From positions 1 to 42,398 of the forward strand of contig NZ_JONM01000028.1 of NCBI RefSeq assembly GCF_000711875.1: DNA of 42,398 nt, given 5' to 3'. This document shows positions 24,685-32,448 of this stretch, one piece after another. The position numbers and the translations under genes were made by a program. Each line of letters opens with the position of its first letter. Positions within the stretch are counted from its first letter, which is position 1. Below the pieces are notes generated by a model, which was given only the letters and a program-made list of their open reading frames with translations, was not told the origin of the DNA and did not search any database. This DNA comes from Andreprevotia chitinilytica DSM 18519 (GTDB lineage Bacteria; Pseudomonadota; Gammaproteobacteria; Burkholderiales; Chitinibacteraceae).

Positions 24685-26061
24685 GTGGTTGAGAACGCGG
24701 GCAAGAAAGTATTCATCAAGACCTTCGGTTGCCAGATGAACGAGTATGACTCGGACAAGATGGTCGACCTGCTGCACGCTACCGAAGGCTTCACCAAGAC
24801 CGACAAGGTGGAAGAAGCGGACGTCATCCTCTTCAACACCTGTTCGGTGCGCGAGAAAGCGCAGGAAAAAGTGTTTTCCGATCTTGGTCGCGTCAAGGAG
24901 CTCAAGCTCGCCAACCCCAACCTCGTGATCGGCGTTGGCGGCTGCGTGGCATCGCAAGAAGGCGCGGAAATCGTCAAGCGCGCCCCCTATGTGGATGTCG
25001 TGTTCGGCCCGCAGACGCTGCACCGCCTGCCCGACCTGATCGCCAAGAAGCGCGCCTCGGGCCTCGCCCAAGTGGATATCTCCTTCCCTGAAATCGAAAA
25101 GTTCGACCACCTGCCGCCGGCACGGGTCGAAGGCGCGTCGGCGTTTGTCTCGATCATGGAAGGCTGCTCCAAGTTCTGCTCGTTCTGCATCGTGCCGTAC
25201 ACCCGCGGCCAGGAAGTCAGCCGCCCGTTCGAAGATGTGCTGACCGAAGTCGCCGACCTCGCCCAGCAAGGCGTGAAGGAAATCACGCTGCTGGGCCAGA
25301 ACGTGAACGCCTATCGCGGCGTGATTCACGATAGCGGCCTCGATGGCGAAGAAAAAGACATCGCCGACTTCGCCATGCTGCTCGAATACGTGCACGAAAT
25401 CCCCGGCGTGGAGCGCATCCGCTACACCACCAGCCACCCGCGCGAAATGACCCAGCGCATCGTCGATTGCTACAAGAAGCTGCCCAAGCTGGTGTCGCAT
25501 CTGCACTTGCCGGTGCAGGCGGGCTCGGATCGCACGCTGGTCAACATGAAGCGCGGCTACACCACGCTGGAATACAAATCGCTGGTGCGCAAACTGAAAG
25601 AAGCACGGCCGGGCATCTGCCTGTCGTCCGACTTCATCGTCGGCTTCCCCGGCGAAACCGAAGACGACTTCGAACGCACCATGAAGCTGATCGAAGACGT
25701 GCAATTCGATGCCAGTTTCAGCTTCATCTACAGCATGCGCCCCGGCACCCCGGCCGCCGATCTGCCGGACGACGTGCCGCCGGAAGTCAAAACCCGCCGC
25801 CTGATGCGCCTGCAAGCCCGCATTGAAGCGCTGGCGCAGGAAGTGAACCGCAGCATGGTCGGCACCGTGCAGCGCGTGCTGGTCGAAGGCTTTGCGCGTA
25901 AGAACGCCGAAGAACTCGCCGGCCGCACCGATAACAACCGCATCGTCAACTTCGCCGGCCCGGCCCGTTTGCTGAACCAGTTCTGCGAAGTGGTCATTAC
26001 CGAGGCCTATCCGCACAGCCTGCGCGGCGAGATCGTGACGCGGGAAACCGTCCACGCCTGA
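24685..26061 (+). CDS. miaB: tRNA-2-methylthio-N6-dimethylallyladenosine synthase
   Basis: A 458-residue radical-SAM methylthiotransferase that adds the 2-methylthio group to i6A37 of tRNAs reading UNN codons. The N-terminal MTTase domain holds three cluster cysteines ([36 protein letters not shown]). The radical-SAM CxxxCxxC is [28 protein letters not shown] is typical of the barrel, and a C-terminal TRAM domain ([14 protein letters not shown]) follows. The start is GTG 24685, preceded by GCGAGAAA. It heads a plus-strand run leading to ybeZ and ybeY, as in many proteobacteria, but four small genes are inserted before them. Confidence 0.97.
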   Translation: MVENAGKKVFIKTFGCQMNEYDSDKMVDLLHATEGFTKTDKVEEADVILFNTCSVREKAQEKVFSDLGRVKELKLANPNLVIGVGGCVASQEGAEIVKRAPYVDVVFGPQTLHRLPDLIAKKRASGLAQVDISFPEIEKFDHLPPARVEGASAFVSIMEGCSKFCSFCIVPYTRGQEVSRPFEDVLTEVADLAQQGVKEITLLGQNVNAYRGVIHDSGLDGEEKDIADFAMLLEYVHEIPGVERIRYTTSHPREMTQRIVDCYKKLPKLVSHLHLPVQAGSDRTLVNMKRGYTTLEYKSLVRKLKEARPGICLSSDFIVGFPGETEDDFERTMKLIEDVQFDASFSFIYSMRPGTPAADLPDDVPPEVKTRRLMRLQARIEALAQEVNRSMVGTVQRVLVEGFARKNAEELAGRTDNNRIVNFAGPARLLNQFCEVVITEAYPHSLRGEIVTRETVHA

Positions 26062-26084
26062 GCCGCCCAACCGGAGCGAACACC

Positions 26085-26426
26085 ATGCGACGCCGCACGA
26101 TCAGCTACCTGAAACGCCACGGCGTCGTTGCACTGATCGTCATGGCCGTGGCCTTCATTGGCTTCGCCTCGTTCTCGGTCAACCTGCTGATGGTGTTGCA
26201 TGCCAATCTGTCGTTCATCTGGGAGCACGGCTGGTTTGCCCTGCGCCTTGGCGCGCTCGAGCAGTTGATCGGCCTGCTGTTCAGCGGCGTCGCCGCACTG
26301 CTGTTCTACCTGTTGTTCAAGACCTGCGAAAAACTGCTGGTCGAAAAAATTTCCGATACTGCGACCGCCGACAAGCCCAAGAGCGAGCCGGCTACCGCGC
26401 CACCAAGGGACGCCAAGCATGGCTAA
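26085..26426 (+). CDS. Small two-span inner-membrane protein
   Basis: 113 residues with two membrane spans (about 13-37, VVALIVMAVAFIGFASFSV; and about 58-85, QLIGLLFSGVAALLFYLLF) joined by a short loop, ending in a charged Pro/Ala/Lys-rich tail (ATADKPKSEPATAPPRD). The basic MRRRTISYLKRH start suggests a cytoplasmic N-terminus. The family is not recognised. It starts 23 bp after miaB and overlaps the next gene by 8 bp, so it is probably in the same operon. Confidence 0.7.
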   Translation: MRRRTISYLKRHGVVALIVMAVAFIGFASFSVNLLMVLHANLSFIWEHGWFALRLGALEQLIGLLFSGVAALLFYLLFKTCEKLLVEKISDTATADKPKSEPATAPPRDAKHG

Positions 26427-27042
26427 AGACCAGGAACTGATTGCGCCACTGACCGAAACCGAACTGGACGAACTGGCCAGCTTCCTTGAATCCGATGCTT
26501 CGCCAGAGCAAGCGATGGATCTATCGATGCTGCAAGGCTTCCTGACCGCGCAACTCGTCGGCCCGGAAGAGCCGCTGCCGGATGCGTGGTTTGGTCTGGT
26601 CTGGGGTGAGAACGGCGAGCGCCCGAAGTGGGAGTCGCCCGCACAGCAAGAACACATCGGCGACCTGATCCTGCGCCTCTATAACCAGCTCTCCGACGAG
26701 CTGCGCAGCGAGCCGCCGACCTTTACACCGATGGTGTATCAGGACGAAGAACGCCAGCTCGATATCGCCCAGCAGTGGTGCTATGGCTTCATGCTCGGCA
26801 CCTCGGTCAACGCCGAAGGCTGGCAAGAGATGCTGGACGACGATGACGGCATCGAGCTGATCGCGCCGATTCTGGACTGTGCCGACGACGAAGCCCGCGC
26901 CAGCATGGAAGAAGCCGGCGACGACATCGCCCAGTTCGAGCATGACCTCGCCGCTGCGCTGCCGGAAATCGTACCGGCCATCCACGCCTACTGGCTCGAC
27001 CGCGCGCCCGCACCGAAGCGCGCTCCCGGCCGCCGGCGGTAA
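26419..27042 (+). CDS. UPF0149/YecA-family protein
   Basis: A 207-residue protein of the YecA/YgfB (UPF0149) type. It shows LTETELDELASFLESD, then MDLSMLQGFLTAQLVGPE, and AQQWCYGFMLGTSVNAEGW, the family's conserved W-x-x-G-F region, plus an acidic DDDDGIELIAPI segment. The zinc-binding SEC-C tail found in YecA itself is absent; the protein ends in a basic RAPAPKRAPGRRR. Function is unknown. It overlaps the preceding gene by 8 bp. Confidence 0.82.
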   Translation: MAKDQELIAPLTETELDELASFLESDASPEQAMDLSMLQGFLTAQLVGPEEPLPDAWFGLVWGENGERPKWESPAQQEHIGDLILRLYNQLSDELRSEPPTFTPMVYQDEERQLDIAQQWCYGFMLGTSVNAEGWQEMLDDDDGIELIAPILDCADDEARASMEEAGDDIAQFEHDLAAALPEIVPAIHAYWLDRAPAPKRAPGRRR

Positions 27043-27048
27043 AGCCAC

Positions 27049-27471
27049 GTGGAAAGCTGGGTTCTCTACGCCCTGCTCTCCGCCGGCTTTGCCGGCCTTG
27101 TAGCGGTCTCCGCCAAGATCGGGCTAGCCAATATCAGTGGCGATCTGGCGCTCGGCATCCGCACCGGGGTGATCTTCATCCTGGTCGCCTTCAATACCGT
27201 GCTCGGTCGGCACTACGTTGAGGCTGACAAACTCAGCGGCCGCGAATGGGGCTTCCTGGTGTTCTCCGGCGCGGCCACCATGCTGTCCTGGCTGTTCTAT
27301 TACCGCGCCGTGAAACTCGGCCCGGTTTCCGGCGTGGCGCTGATCGACAAATCCAGCGTGCTAATCACGCTACTGCTGTCTTTCCTGGTGCTGGGCGAGC
27401 CGCTCTCTTGGCGTGTTGCAGTCGGCGGCGCGTTGATCGTCGGCGGTTTTCTGGTCCTGACGCTGAAATAG
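27049..27471 (+). CDS. Half-size EamA/DMT-family transporter
   Basis: 140 residues with about five hydrophobic helices (LYALLSAGFAGLVAVSAKIG, GIRTGVIFILVAFNTVLG, WGFLVFSGAATMLSWLFYY, and a last VAVGGALIVGGFLVLTL). It has the EamA repeat pattern, including FYYRAVKLGPVSGVALIDKS. Single-repeat EamA proteins of this size work as dimers and may carry small metabolites; the substrate is unknown. The start is GTG 27049, 6 bp after the previous stop. Its full length is normal for the short type, not a truncation. Confidence 0.82.
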   Translation: MESWVLYALLSAGFAGLVAVSAKIGLANISGDLALGIRTGVIFILVAFNTVLGRHYVEADKLSGREWGFLVFSGAATMLSWLFYYRAVKLGPVSGVALIDKSSVLITLLLSFLVLGEPLSWRVAVGGALIVGGFLVLTLK

Positions 27472-27494
27472 GCGGCGCATTGGGGAATTCAAAC

Positions 27495-28202
27495 TTGCAA
27501 TCTGACGTTGCCACTCTCGATACGATCGAAATCAATCTCACGCCGAAGCTGCTGCGCAAAGCAAATTTGCAAGTCGCCTTTGAACGCCATAAATGGCTGC
27601 CCTTCGCACTGGTCATGCCTTGGGTTGCGATTTGTGCATCAATCTGTGCACTCATCTGGGCCGCCACCAGCATGATGTCCATCGAGTGGCGAAGCCGAAC
27701 GGCGTTCCGGGCCATCTCAGCCGCGCTGGATCAGCCGGAGATCGGACAGCTGCAGGCATTGCCAGCCTATCGGCACCTGATTGCAAGCATCGCGGACTTA
27801 GCCAATACCGGTTTCGTGGATGCGTTGGGCCGAAACACACTCCTGATTGAATTCGGTGCGACACTCCCTATGCTCGTCCTGCTTGCCGCCCGCCTCGCCA
27901 AGCGAACCCAGCAAGGGGTGCAGCCCCACAAATTGGCCGTGCGCTTTGATGCGGAAGGTCTGCATGTACTGCGCGGCAACAGCCACAATATCCATCCTTG
28001 GTCTGCCATTGAATCCGTCGTACTCCGGCAACCACCCGGCCGCCTGCCTGGGTTCGTGCTGGTGCATCTCGAATTCGGTTATACCTATCTCTGGCCCGAA
28101 TCAGCCTTTGCCAGCCGCGAGCAATGGCTATATACCGGCCACCAACTGACTGCGTTGCATCTGGCCAGCCGGATGCCGTTGGTCAAGTCTGCCTCTGAGT
28201 GA
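27495..28202 (+). CDS. Membrane protein resembling the YcxB type
   Basis: About 235 residues. A short N-terminal strand region (LDTIEINLTPKLLRKANLQ) is followed by two membrane spans (LVMPWVAICASICALIWAAT and IEFGATLPMLVLLAARL) and a C-terminal soluble beta-rich domain (KLAVRFDAEGLHVLRGNSHN, HPWSAIESVVLRQ, then GFVLVHLEF). This two-helix plus PH-like layout is that of YcxB-like proteins, but the match is from memory and weak. No ATG is well placed. TTG 27495 has GGGGA 8 bp upstream and is the best guess; TTG 27480 is the alternative. The coding strand is supported by a long open frame and the hydrophobic pattern. Confidence 0.6.
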   Translation: MQSDVATLDTIEINLTPKLLRKANLQVAFERHKWLPFALVMPWVAICASICALIWAATSMMSIEWRSRTAFRAISAALDQPEIGQLQALPAYRHLIASIADLANTGFVDALGRNTLLIEFGATLPMLVLLAARLAKRTQQGVQPHKLAVRFDAEGLHVLRGNSHNIHPWSAIESVVLRQPPGRLPGFVLVHLEFGYTYLWPESAFASREQWLYTGHQLTALHLASRMPLVKSASE

Positions 28203-28211
28203 GATTCCGCT

Positions 28212-29243
28212 TTGCCTAACGATACGATTTCCTTCCTCCCCGCCGATAACACCCGACTGGCCAACCTGTGCGGCCCGCTCGATGAAAACCTCAAGCAGAT
28301 CGAGAACGCGCTCGACGTGAACATCGCTCGCCGTGATGTCCATTTCCGGGTCGCCGGCAAACCGAAACAAATCCAGCTGGCACTCGATGCACTCGAATAC
28401 TTCTACAACCAGGCGCAAGACCCGCTGGAGCTGGACGACATCCAGCTCGGCATCATCGAACTGACCCGCGCGCCGGAAGACGAGCCGATCGACCCGGATG
28501 CCCCGGTGCTGCGTACCCGTCGCGCTGACCTGCGCGGCCGCACGCCCCGGCAGACGCAATACATCAAGGCAGTGATGGATCACGACATCACCTTCGGCAT
28601 CGGCCCGGCCGGCACCGGCAAGACCTATCTGGCCGTCGCCTGTGCGGTCGATGCGCTGGAGCGGGATGCGGTAAAGCGACTGGTACTGGTTCGCCCGGCC
28701 GTCGAGGCTGGCGAGAAGCTCGGTTTCCTGCCCGGCGATCTGGTGCAAAAGGTCGACCCCTACCTGCGCCCGCTGTACGACGCGCTGTACGACCTGATGG
28801 GCTTCGACAAGGTCACCAAGCTGTTCGAGAAAGGCATCATCGAGATCGCCCCCCTCGCCTTCATGCGTGGCCGCACGCTCAACCACTCTTTCGTGATTCT
28901 GGATGAAGCGCAGAACAGCTCGCCGGAGCAGATGAAGATGTTCCTGACCCGGATCGGCTTCGGCTCCAAGGCCGTCATCACCGGCGACCCGACCCAGATC
29001 GACCTGCCGAAGAACCAGAAGTCCGGCATTGTCGATGCGCAGGAAGTGCTGCAAGGCATCCGTGGCATCGCGCTGCATTACTTCACCAGTGCCGACGTCG
29101 TTCGCCACCCGCTGGTGCAAAAAATCGTTGATGCCTACGACAAGAAGGCCAAGGAACGCGAAGTCGAAGCGGCGCAGAAAAAAGCGGTTCGCGATGCCGA
29201 GCGGGATGCCGCCCGTGCCGCTGAAAGAGGGAGCCACGAATGA
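28212..29243 (+). CDS. ybeZ: PhoH-family ATPase (YbeZ)
   Basis: A 343-residue cytoplasmic P-loop NTPase. Walker A is [18 protein letters not shown] and Walker B is [32 protein letters not shown] is the sensor region of the superfamily-1-like fold. The N-terminal KH-like part ([19 protein letters not shown]) is typical of YbeZ. The charged C-terminus ([20 protein letters not shown]) is predicted helical. The start is TTG 28212, just ahead of the family's N-terminal strand, with GAGA upstream; no ATG fits. It overlaps ybeY by four bases. YbeZ is thought to act with the RNase YbeY in rRNA processing and quality control. Confidence 0.94.
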   Translation: MPNDTISFLPADNTRLANLCGPLDENLKQIENALDVNIARRDVHFRVAGKPKQIQLALDALEYFYNQAQDPLELDDIQLGIIELTRAPEDEPIDPDAPVLRTRRADLRGRTPRQTQYIKAVMDHDITFGIGPAGTGKTYLAVACAVDALERDAVKRLVLVRPAVEAGEKLGFLPGDLVQKVDPYLRPLYDALYDLMGFDKVTKLFEKGIIEIAPLAFMRGRTLNHSFVILDEAQNSSPEQMKMFLTRIGFGSKAVITGDPTQIDLPKNQKSGIVDAQEVLQGIRGIALHYFTSADVVRHPLVQKIVDAYDKKAKEREVEAAQKKAVRDAERDAARAAERGSHE

Positions 29244-29728
29244 GTCGTCGTCTGAAGCTATCCTTGCAAATCGCCAGCGATGCCAAAGGTCTACCCGCCA
29301 AATCCGAGTTCAAAACCTGGGCCGAAGCGGCGCTGCAAGCCGGTGTGAAGCAAGCCGAGATCACCGTCCGCATCGTCGATGCCGAAGAAGGCCAGACGCT
29401 CAACCGCGACTATCGGGGCAAGGATTACGCCACCAACGTACTGACCTTCACCTTCGATGAGGACATGCCGGCCATCGAAGGCATGCCGTTGCTGGGCGAT
29501 CTGGTGCTGTGCGCGCCCGTGGTCGAGCGTGAGGCCGCCGAGCAAGGCAAGCCGCTCGCCAACCACTACGGCCACCTCATCGTGCATGGCGTACTGCACC
29601 TACAGGGCTACGACCATATCGAGGACGACGAAGCCGACGAGATGGAAGCGCTGGAAACAAAGATTCTGGCAACGTTTGGCATCACCGATCCGTATGCTGA
29701 GGAAGCAAGCGCCGACAAAGCCATGTAG
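29240..29728 (+). CDS. ybeY: Endoribonuclease YbeY (16S rRNA maturation)
   Basis: A 162-residue zinc-dependent RNase needed for 16S rRNA 3'-end maturation and ribosome quality control. The metal motif is [20 protein letters not shown] (H-G-x-L-H-L-x-G-Y-D-H). Other family marks are [15 protein letters not shown] and [10 protein letters not shown] 29240 overlaps the ybeZ stop (ATGA). In many proteobacteria corC (ybeX) follows, but here a repeat region and the end of the operon come next. The stop codon TAG lies inside the left arm of a palindromic repeat. Confidence 0.96.
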   Translation: MSRRLKLSLQIASDAKGLPAKSEFKTWAEAALQAGVKQAEITVRIVDAEEGQTLNRDYRGKDYATNVLTFTFDEDMPAIEGMPLLGDLVLCAPVVEREAAEQGKPLANHYGHLIVHGVLHLQGYDHIEDDEADEMEALETKILATFGITDPYAEEASADKAM

Positions 29729-29821
29729 GGCGGGTTAGACACATCGTGTCGTAACCGCCGGATCCACGCCATGACATCACACATGCGGCGGGTTACGCAG
29801 CAAGCTGCTAACCCGCCCTAC
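29725..29821. repeat. Inverted repeat overlapping the ybeY stop codon
   Basis: GTAGGGCGGGTTAG (29725-29738) and CTAACCCGCCCTAC (29808-29821) are perfect 14-bp arms, with a second inner GGCGGGTTACG / CGTAACCGCC pairing. The first arm contains the ybeY stop codon, so the 3' end of the message begins in the hairpin. Confidence 0.8.
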
Positions 29822-29832
29822 GCGTCTACACA

Positions 29833-29860
29833 AACGGGCAGCCTGAGCTGCCCGTTTTTC
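29833..29860 (+). terminator. Terminator after ybeY
   Basis: CGGGCAGCCTGAGCTGCCCG (29835-29854) is a compact hairpin followed by TTTTTC. It is nearly identical to the hairpin at 30081-30100, part of a duplicated segment. Confidence 0.75.
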
Positions 29861-29884
29861 ATTGCGGTAAAACCGTTTACGACC

Positions 29885-29910
29885 GGAATTACTTCTGCGT
29901 GAAATCCAGC
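29885..29910 (-). pseudogene. Relic of a duplicated phosphatase 3' end
   Basis: A 24-bp exact copy (29887-29910) of the last codons of the neighbouring phosphatase gene (30132-30155), reading LDFTQK-stop on the minus strand, is followed downstream by the same type of terminator hairpin. Upstream of it the coding sequence is replaced by REP repeats. It looks like the tail of a lost tandem paralogue or a segmental duplication. Confidence 0.6.
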
Positions 29911-29915
29911 CCCTC

Positions 29916-30064
29916 GTAGCCCGGACGGCTTGCCGGCCGGGGTGACTTCGGTGGCCATATAACCCCGGCCAGCAAGCCGTCCGGGCTACATGTAGGAGCG
30001 AGCTTGCTCGCGATGGCCCTGTTTGGATATTCAAGGTCGCAATCGCGAGCAAGCTCGCTCCTAC
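29916..30064. repeat. REP cluster: inverted pairs of families 1 and 2
   Basis: An inverted family 1 pair (29916-29942 and 29963-29989) is followed directly by an inverted family 2 pair (29993-30015 and 30042-30064; core GCGAGCTTGCTCGC). Together with the neighbouring hairpins it fills the 405-bp gap 29729-30133, in which no gene is seen. Confidence 0.8.
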
Positions 30065-30073
30065 AAAAACCAA

Positions 30074-30104
30074 ACAAAAACGGGCAGCCTAAGCTGCCCG
30101 TTTT
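30074..30104 (-). terminator. Terminator of the phosphatase gene
   Basis: The palindrome CGGGCAGCCTAAGCTGCCCG (30081-30100) is followed on the minus strand by TTTTTGTTTGG. It lies 33 bp beyond the phosphatase stop and could also work on the plus strand. Confidence 0.8.
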
Positions 30105-30133
30105 GCATTGCGCGTTAACCAGACGGCTAACAA

Positions 30134-32278
30134 TTACTTCTGCGTGAAATCCAGCGTCGCAGTCAAATCGCCCATCGGCTTGAAACCATTGGCGACCAGT
30201 GCGGCATCACGTGCCACCAAGCCATTCAGCGGCGTCAGGCCGAAGCGGTGGGTGATGAAGCGCAGGACCGAAGCCGTATCGTACTGGGTGTGATCGATAA
30301 AGCCCTTCTTGGCATACGGCGAGATCACGATGGCCGGAATCCGTGTGCCCGGGCCCCAGCGGTCGCCCTTCGGCACCGTGGCGTGGTCATAGAAGCCACC
30401 GTTTTCATCGTACGTCACCACAACCAGCATGTTCTTCCACTGCGGGCTGGCTTGCAGCTTGGCGATCACGTCGGCGATGTGCGCGTCGCCATCGGCCACG
30501 TTGGCATAACCAGGGTGCTGGTTCAGGTTGCCTTGCGGCTTGTAGAACGTCACAGCAGGCAGCTTGCCGGCGGCGGCGTCTTGCAGGAAGGCAGCATCGT
30601 AATCCTTCAAGTGCGCAGTACGCTCCGTAGCGCCAGTCGTCGAAGCCGGGTCGAAGCGGCTGTAGTAGTTGAACGGCTGGTGATGCGGCTGGAACTGGAT
30701 CTTGCCGGAGTAGATCACGCTACGCGATGCGTTCGGTGCATCGGCAACCGCAGCGTTCCACGAACCGGCATACCAAGCCCAGTTGATGCCCTTGGCAGTC
30801 AGCTGATCGCCGACGGTGGTCTGCGTTTGCGCCGGCAGGGTCGTCGCCTTGCTCGGATCGGCGTAGGTCGCTGTGCCACCGGTAGCAGCCGTGTTACCGC
30901 TCGGCTGATACGGCGCCTGCATGGTGTTGACCGCGTAGAACATGCCGGAAGCATCCTTCGGCGTGATCGTGCTGTCCTTCAGGTAGACCGGCGCGCCATT
31001 CAGGACTGACGTCGGGTTGCCGGTGCCGGCGGTCAGGCGAACAAAGTTGCCCTTGGCATCGACATCGATAGCCGAAATGCTGTTCTTGGCCGGCGAGCTG
31101 GCGGCATCCGCGTTCGGATACGTCGGCGCACAAGCGCAGATCAGGTATTGGTGGTTCAGGAAAGAACCGCCGAACGCGCCCATGAAGAAGTTATCCGCCA
31201 GCGTGTATTGCTGGGCGAGCTTCCACATCGCCATCTTGCTGCCGTCGTAGTAGCCCATCGACAGGCCACCGGCATCCGAATACGCGGCGTACTGGTCGTT
31301 CTTGCCACCGTTGATCTGCATTTGATCGTTGTAGAAACGGTGCACCAGGTCACGCGTGATCACCGATTGCGGCACAACGATGCCGGTGCCGTTCACGCCG
31401 GCAGCAGCATCGATCTGGAACGGCTTGTTCGGCCAGTTCACGGTTTGTGCTTGCGTCACGGTCACGGTCTGGCCAGCGGCGGTCAGGCCACCCCAGGTCG
31501 GCGGCAGGACGGCCAGCGTGGAGCCATCGAAGTCTTTCTGCGCATCCGGCGTCTTGGCCGACGATGTCGGGTTTACGCCCGGAACACCATTGGCGCCGGG
31601 GAACAGGCCATAGAGGTTATCGAAGCCACGGTTCTCGGCGTAGATCACGACAACGGTGTTGATCTTGTCCAGCGCCAGACGGTTGCGCAGCGCCTTGGTG
31701 ACATCGCCATCCTTGCCGGCTTCGGCAACGGCCTCGGTAATGCGGGCAATGGCTTGGTCGATCTCGTTCTTCAAGATCTTCTTGGCGTTCGCGTCGGTCA
31801 GCTTGTTGTGATCGGACAGCAACTGATCTTCGGTCACGCCCAACTTGGCAGCCAGCGCGGCGCGGGCGGTTTTCAGATCAAGGCCGCTGTCTTCCATGGT
31901 GGCAGCGAGTTCGGTCGAAATCGCGCTCACCACGGCATTGGCACCGGCCGGCGCACGGAACACCAGCGGATCGGTGATCGCCGTTTCTTTGCTGGTATCC
32001 GGGTCGTAACGGGTCGCATCGGTACCGACTTCGACCACGATGGCGCCTTGGCCGCTCAGCGAATAGACGCCATTGCTGTCGGTGTAGGTGCTCGGCTCAT
32101 TGGCATCGCAACGACCGTTGTTGTTGATATCCAGGCACACCTTGGCGTGACGGAAATAGCTACCGGTCACAACGCCATTGGTCGTCGCCGACGCTGTGGG
32201 CGAGCTTTCGCCAACACAGCCGTAGAGCCCGCCCGCGAACACGGTCGCCAGCGGAATCAGGGTAAACATGCGCTTCAT
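30134..32278 (-). CDS. Acid phosphatase / phospholipase C-type phosphoesterase lipoprotein
   Basis: A 714-residue exported phosphoesterase (PF04185, AcpA/PLC superfamily). A lipoprotein signal ends in AGGLYGC (Cys 21). Residues about 35-110 form a carboxypeptidase-regulatory/SdrD-like repeat with a possible calcium loop (DINNNGRCDANEP). The catalytic domain starts near residue 208 with INTVVVIYAENRGFDNLYG, the metal/nucleophile motif region (family E-N-x-x-F-D). The second metal motif is VVTYDENGGFYDHA, followed by GPGTRIPAIVISPYAK. It hydrolyses phosphomonoesters or phospholipids; which one is unknown. ATG 32278 starts the signal. It is divergent from a cytochrome c peroxidase, and a possible PHO box lies between them. 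Confidence 0.9.
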   Translation of the reverse strand: MKRMFTLIPLATVFAGGLYGCVGESSPTASATTNGVVTGSYFRHAKVCLDINNNGRCDANEPSTYTDSNGVYSLSGQGAIVVEVGTDATRYDPDTSKETAITDPLVFRAPAGANAVVSAISTELAATMEDSGLDLKTARAALAAKLGVTEDQLLSDHNKLTDANAKKILKNEIDQAIARITEAVAEAGKDGDVTKALRNRLALDKINTVVVIYAENRGFDNLYGLFPGANGVPGVNPTSSAKTPDAQKDFDGSTLAVLPPTWGGLTAAGQTVTVTQAQTVNWPNKPFQIDAAAGVNGTGIVVPQSVITRDLVHRFYNDQMQINGGKNDQYAAYSDAGGLSMGYYDGSKMAMWKLAQQYTLADNFFMGAFGGSFLNHQYLICACAPTYPNADAASSPAKNSISAIDVDAKGNFVRLTAGTGNPTSVLNGAPVYLKDSTITPKDASGMFYAVNTMQAPYQPSGNTAATGGTATYADPSKATTLPAQTQTTVGDQLTAKGINWAWYAGSWNAAVADAPNASRSVIYSGKIQFQPHHQPFNYYSRFDPASTTGATERTAHLKDYDAAFLQDAAAGKLPAVTFYKPQGNLNQHPGYANVADGDAHIADVIAKLQASPQWKNMLVVVTYDENGGFYDHATVPKGDRWGPGTRIPAIVISPYAKKGFIDHTQYDTASVLRFITHRFGLTPLNGLVARDAALVANGFKPMGDLTATLDFTQK

Positions 32279-32381
32279 TTTTAGAAACCTTTTGGTCTGG
32301 AAGAACGCGGTGATTATGTAAGTGCGACTATTACGTGGGCATTTCGCTTTTATGGCGCTTTGTTTGGACGAAAGTAGAGAC

Positions 32382-32399
32382 TTGTCACTTTTCCTTCAT
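32382..32399. promoter_or_regulatory. Possible PHO box between phosphatase and peroxidase
   Basis: TTGTCAC-TTTT-CCTTCAT fits the 7-4-7 direct-repeat pattern of PhoB sites (CTGTCAT-N4-CTGTCAT) at 5 of 7 bases in each half. It lies in the 170-bp divergent intergenic region, 104 bp from the phosphatase start. The match is imperfect and could be chance. Confidence 0.3.
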
Positions 32400-32448
32400 C
32401 TGCGACCTCTAGACTCGCTGGCTGAGAATGATTCCCATCGAAGCTGCC

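Noticed and set aside
24490-26070. Minus-strand 526-codon frame opposite miaB
   Set aside because: Antisense of a well-recognised MiaB. It is His/Phe/Asp-rich in the manner typical of shadow frames in GC-rich genomes.
28128-29237. Minus-strand 369-codon frame opposite ybeZ
   Set aside because: Antisense shadow of the PhoH-family gene, with no ribosome site or known domain.
30248-32284. Plus-strand frames opposite the phosphatase
   Set aside because: Shadow frames of a lipoprotein gene with clear phosphoesterase motifs on the minus strand.
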